DNA from: Parambassis ranga | Lineage: Eukaryota > Chordata > Actinopteri > Ambassidae | DNA: 64,000 nt | Assembly (NCBI RefSeq): GCF_900634625.1 | Contig: NC_041039.1 | Span: 13,139,006 to 13,203,005, forward strand | Direction of reading: 5' to 3' | Shown here: in pieces, positions 61,301 through 64,000 of the stretch | Numbering within the stretch: the first letter of the stretch is position 1 | Layout: every line of letters starts with the position of its first letter | Program-made: the position numbers and the translations under genes | Notes under the pieces: model-generated | The model's input: the letters and a program-made list of their open reading frames with translations, nothing else | Databases searched by the model: none | Told to the model about the DNA's origin: nothing

Positions 61301-63196
61301 GTAACTGGTGCATGTTTTGGTAAATTAACTCCAACATCAGCCTCTTCCATGCTCATCTTGAAATAAAAGGGATGCAGTGGAATTGGATTTAAACATTACA
61401 ACTTTTATTTTTACAAATAAAACTGCATTTAACCAGTAATTACAGAATCCTATTAATCATGTAATTCACTTCTCAGGGAGATGTGATTAAAACCAGGGGA
61501 GGAGGACAGGCTGTCCAGTTCACTGACATTGAGACACTAAAACAAGAGCTGACCACAGCTACACGGTAATTTTATACTCTACTGTCTTTGGAGTTTTAAA
61601 TATTACTTTATTTTGTTGGTGGCTTTGAGACCAACTTGCAGTAAGATTTTTAACGCAAGACGTGTTTGCAGGTAGATCTACATTAATTGAGGAAAGACTA
61701 CAACATTGATCAAAAATGTTGCTGTACCATATTTAACTCTGAAATGGCACGATTGTTTAAGGAGGGCTTTCACAGCACTCTAAGTATGTGCAATATGAAT
61801 GATAATAATAGTATATTTCGGTATCATTTTACAAATTTCTGTTGTTCAAAATAAGGATTTTGAGCTAACTGCAATTGATTTTTGAATGTGACACACAGCC
61901 TTAAAGCATTATGTTTTAACATACGGGTTACTTTTACTCTGAAGCCACAAGAGAAAATCTTCAGAAGGCACCCCGGCTAAAGGAGATCATTCCGATGGAG
62001 CTTGGACTGATGTGGAGACAAGGGTAAGGTGATAGTTTCGATGAGGCTTCAGTAAAGTGACTTGGTTTAGAAATCCATTTGCCATAGTAATCTACACAAT
62101 ACTCAAGAGAATTATCTTTATCTAAATTTAAGACTTCTGACTTACCGTATTTTCACGACTATAAGGCGCACCTAAAAGTCTAAAATTTTCTCACAAGTCG
62201 GCCGTGCGCCTTATAATGCGGTGCGCCTTGTGTATGGGTTGAGTACCAGACACGGGGACATGATACGTAAAGTACGTACGCTGGCAGCAATTCACCAATC
62301 AGCTGAACGCTACGTCATACGTACACTACGCACGCTAGCAGCGATGAACCAATCAGATGGATATTACGTCATACGTACCCTACGTACGCTGGCAGCAATT
62401 CACCAATCAGCTGAATGCTACGGTACAGCTCCCGGCACGTATATAACCTGCAAAATAATAACATCTTTTACTACTACTACAACTACGGACCCCTGACGAT
62501 GGCACCAGTGAAGAGACTTGCTTACGACGCGCAATTCAAGCTGCAGGCGATCAGTTTTGCGGTTGCAAAGGGAAATAGAGCAGCTGCGAGGGAGTTCGGC
62601 ATCAATGAATCGATGGTACGTAAGTGGAGGAAGCAGGAAGACGAACTGCGGCAAGCAAAGAAAACAAAACTGAGTTTCCGTGGCAACAAAGCGAGGTGGC
62701 CACAGTTAGAAGACCGACTCGAGCAGTGGATTGTTGAGCAAAGAACTGCCGGGAGAAGCGTCTCTACTGTCACCATTCGACTGAAGGCAGCAACGATAGC
62801 ACAGGACATGGATATTGAACACTTTAAAGGAGGTCCGTCTTGGTGCTTTCGTTTTATGAAAAGGCGTCATCTCTCGATCCGCACACGGACTACCGTGGCG
62901 CAGCAACTTCCAGCGGATTATAAAGAAAAGCTGGCCAGCTTTCGCGCCTACTGCAGTGGCAAGATTTCCGGTAAAAACACCCAGCCCAGTAAATTTGTTT
63001 GTTGTTTTCTTTCAGTGCTCTATGGCTGTGGAGATGAAGGCTGGATCAAACATGGGACCTGGATATGAGCATCATGGGATCACAAAGTAAGAGCTTAAGT
63101 GTCCACAGCACTTGTAAAAACAGCATTACGTTTGAAACTGAAAATTTTTAACTGTTGTTTTACATTTCATTCCATTACAGGCGCAGAAAACCCTGA
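55359..63196 (+). CDS. kif23: Kinesin family member 23 (MKLP1/CHO1)
   Basis: Plus-end kinesin of the centralspindlin complex, needed for midzone assembly and cytokinesis. Twenty-four exons: 55359-55372, 55611-55677, 55880-56008, 56124-56229, 56350-56486, 56571-56683, 56796-56966, 57122-57166, 57771-57883, 58132-58253, 58340-58442, 58517-58596, 58677-58796, 58882-59041, 59202-59411, 59516-59682, 59762-59935, 60035-60238, 60442-60783, 60917-61150, 61477-61565, 61945-62023, 63016-63086, 63181-63196, giving 1021 aa with all exons. Motor motifs: GVTGSGKTYSMTGSPG (P-loop), NRESSRSHSVF (switch I), VDLAGSERTGR (switch II). The neck/coiled coil and a C-terminal Arf/14-3-3-type region (HRRSRSTGG) follow. 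The end, WTDVETRCSMAVEMKAG through KRRKP, matches the vertebrate C-terminus. Exon 60442-60783 (114 codons, phase 0-0) corresponds to the CHO1-specific exon. The penultimate intron carries a transposon. Poly(A) signal 63523-63528. Confidence 0.97.
57122..57166 (+). other. kif23: 45-nt cassette exon in the kif23 motor domain
   Basis: Exon of exactly 15 codons between an exon ending in phase 2 (CCA AA) and one starting with A CCG. With it the protein reads KWNGGATPTRQNTEFIPPQSK; without it, KPPQSK, which is the human-type sequence. Splice sites are canonical (TACTAG / GTATGT). It therefore looks like an optional in-frame insert in a motor surface loop. Confidence 0.65.
57705..57722 (+). repeat. 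Poly(A) run
   Basis: 18 A residues in a kif23 intron, about 50 bp before an exon acceptor. Possibly the tail of a lost retroelement; nothing else supports that. Confidence 0.6.
62143..62995 (+). mobile_element. Truncated pogo-like DNA transposon in the kif23 penultimate intron
   Basis: The left terminus begins about 62143 with TACCGTATTTTCACGACTAT then AAGGCGCAC, and an internal complement GTGCGCCTTATAATGCGGTG follows at about 62204. A transposase frame starts at 62499. Its first part is a Psq/brinker-like helix-turn-helix (AYDAQFKLQAISFAVAKGNR to MVRKWRKQEDEL). Next is a CENP-B-type domain (WPQLEDRLEQWIVEQRTAG to WCFRFMKRRHLSIRTRT). The DDE catalytic domain and the right terminal repeat are absent. 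The open frame continues into host intron and exon sequence to 63068, so the element breaks off somewhere between about 62960 and 63000. Domain order indicates the pogo/Tigger group of Tc1-mariner elements; the exact family was not checked. Confidence 0.8.
62280..62446 (+). promoter_or_regulatory. Transposon promoter: three 54-bp repeats with CCAAT and CRE-like sites, then TATA
   Basis: Three tandem units start at 62280, 62334 and 62388. Each carries a CCAAT box (62295-62299, 62349-62353, 62403-62407). The first two carry a CRE-like TACGTCA (62311-62317, 62365-62371); in the third it has decayed to TACGGTA. A TATA-like GTATATAA follows at 62439-62446, about 53 bp before the transposase ATG. 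Confidence 0.7.
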
Positions 63197-64000
63197 AAGC
63201 TGCCTGCAGCAGTGATCAGTATTTTTTCCTCACCTGTCTTTTGTGCAATAGTCTGAACTTTGTTTTTATATTTTGCTCTTGTAATATTTAAATATTTTTC
63301 ATGCTTTTGTATATGCAACTGAGTATACACGACATAGGTCACCAAAGCCATTTTATATGTTGATTCAAACATAAGTATTATAAGATTCAGTCAGTGGGGT
63401 GGCAAATATTACAGAAAAAAAGTCTGTTTGCACATATCGTTATTGTGAATCTGCCACAGTATATTCCTCTGCCAGCTGTTTTGATTGTTGAAGTTATTTG
63501 TGATTTTCTTTCTTCAGAAAGAAATAAAATTCCTTTGTGGCATTTCTTGTACTCTGTGAGTGTTTAGACAAAGCACAAAACAAGGATCCATTCTGAACAC
63601 TAGATGGCAGCAGAGGACAGCAATACATTAGCCTTCATCCACTAAAGCCACGGCTATGACGAGGCTTATACTGCATTAGTCTGTAGGAGCAATGAACATG
63701 CAACAAGAAACAGGACACCCAGAAATTATTTTTCCTTATTGACCAGCCAATGTGGAAGAGCTGCCTATTTATTTTACCATGATGCCTGCAAACAGATTAG
63801 AGCTCTGGGCATTGAGTAGAGCGAGTCATTGACATAAACAAAGTCTGATTTCAATTACTTTGCTGAAATTGCTTCCCTGTGCTCATGCTTGATTAGATAT
63901 TCATTATGTAAAACAAGACACCTTGTATATAAATCCATATTAAATTAGTCTGGTTGGCTGCCTTCAGGACAAGTCAGCTGGGCTTTTAAAAGGCCTGCAC
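63197..64000. other. kif23 3' UTR and downstream intergenic DNA
   Basis: The kif23 3' UTR ends near AATAAA at 63523-63528. A CTCF-core-like motif ACACTAGATGGCAG lies at 63597-63610. From there to the window end I see no gene. Confidence 0.55.

Noticed and set aside
60871..61356. 161-codon minus-strand open frame
   Set aside because: Antisense to a kif23 exon and flanking intron; no recognisable domain.
62415..63068. 217-codon frame as an intact functional transposase
   Set aside because: The C-terminal part is host intron and kif23 exon read in another frame. The catalytic domain and the right terminal repeat are missing.
1..64000. CRISPR arrays, operons, bacterial promoters, tRNA or rRNA genes
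   Set aside because: None seen; the content is vertebrate nuclear DNA. The only tRNA-like sequence is the SINE fragment at 36061-36165.

Overview
The window is nuclear DNA from a teleost fish. Every gene is a vertebrate gene with short spliced introns. The proteins are closest to vertebrate families (79-aa tmem258, 162-aa tmem138, 412-aa rapsyn), and the interspersed repeats are fish-type (TTAA-flanked MITEs, a hAT-like MITE, a tRNA-type SINE fragment, a pogo-like transposon). No prokaryotic, organellar or viral locus was seen. Gene models were assembled by hand from GT..AG junctions. In each complete model the exon lengths sum to an open frame; UTR limits are approximate.

Layout, left to right. 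(1) 1-8209 (+): myrf, lacking its 5' end, with a long 3' UTR to about 9.95 kb. (2) 10.4-11.6 kb (+): tmem258. (3) 12.7-14.1 kb (-): tmem138. (4) 17.1-23.0 kb (+): cracr2b, here with a complete C-terminal Rab-type GTPase. (5) 24.2-26.9 kb (+): cd151. (6) 27.4-29.0 kb (+): gatd1. (7) 29.7-32.1 kb (-): chid1. (8) 33.1-37.8 kb (+): ighmbp2. (9) 37.9-40.2 kb (-): a RING/B-box/SPRY TRIM ligase. (10) 42.0-45.7 kb (-): rapsn. (11) 47.5-49.4 kb (-): kbtbd4. (12) 50.9-51.6 kb (+): fam180b-like. (13) 51.8-54.7 kb (-): ddb2. (14) 55.4-63.2 kb (+): kif23, with a pogo-like transposon fragment filling its penultimate intron.

These genes form no single pathway. The order joins blocks that in human lie apart, mostly on chromosome 11: MYRF-TMEM258, TMEM138, CRACR2B-CD151-GATD1-CHID1, IGHMBP2 and RAPSN-KBTBD4-FAM180B-DDB2, plus KIF23 from chromosome 15. 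Head-to-head pairs likely share promoter regions (tmem138/cracr2b, chid1/ighmbp2, kbtbd4/fam180b, ddb2/kif23). The kif23 promoter side carries a CCAAT box and CHR-like elements typical of G2/M genes.

The most interesting signal is in ddb2. Two tandem, homologous exons (53840-53985 and 53534-53700) both start in phase 0 and end in phase 2. Either one alone keeps the frame, while both together or neither breaks it, as expected for a mutually exclusive exon pair that swaps part of the DNA-damage-sensing WD40 propeller. Second is the kif23 intronic transposon, which keeps a three-fold 54-bp promoter array (CCAAT box plus CRE-like site) and the DNA-binding half of a transposase.
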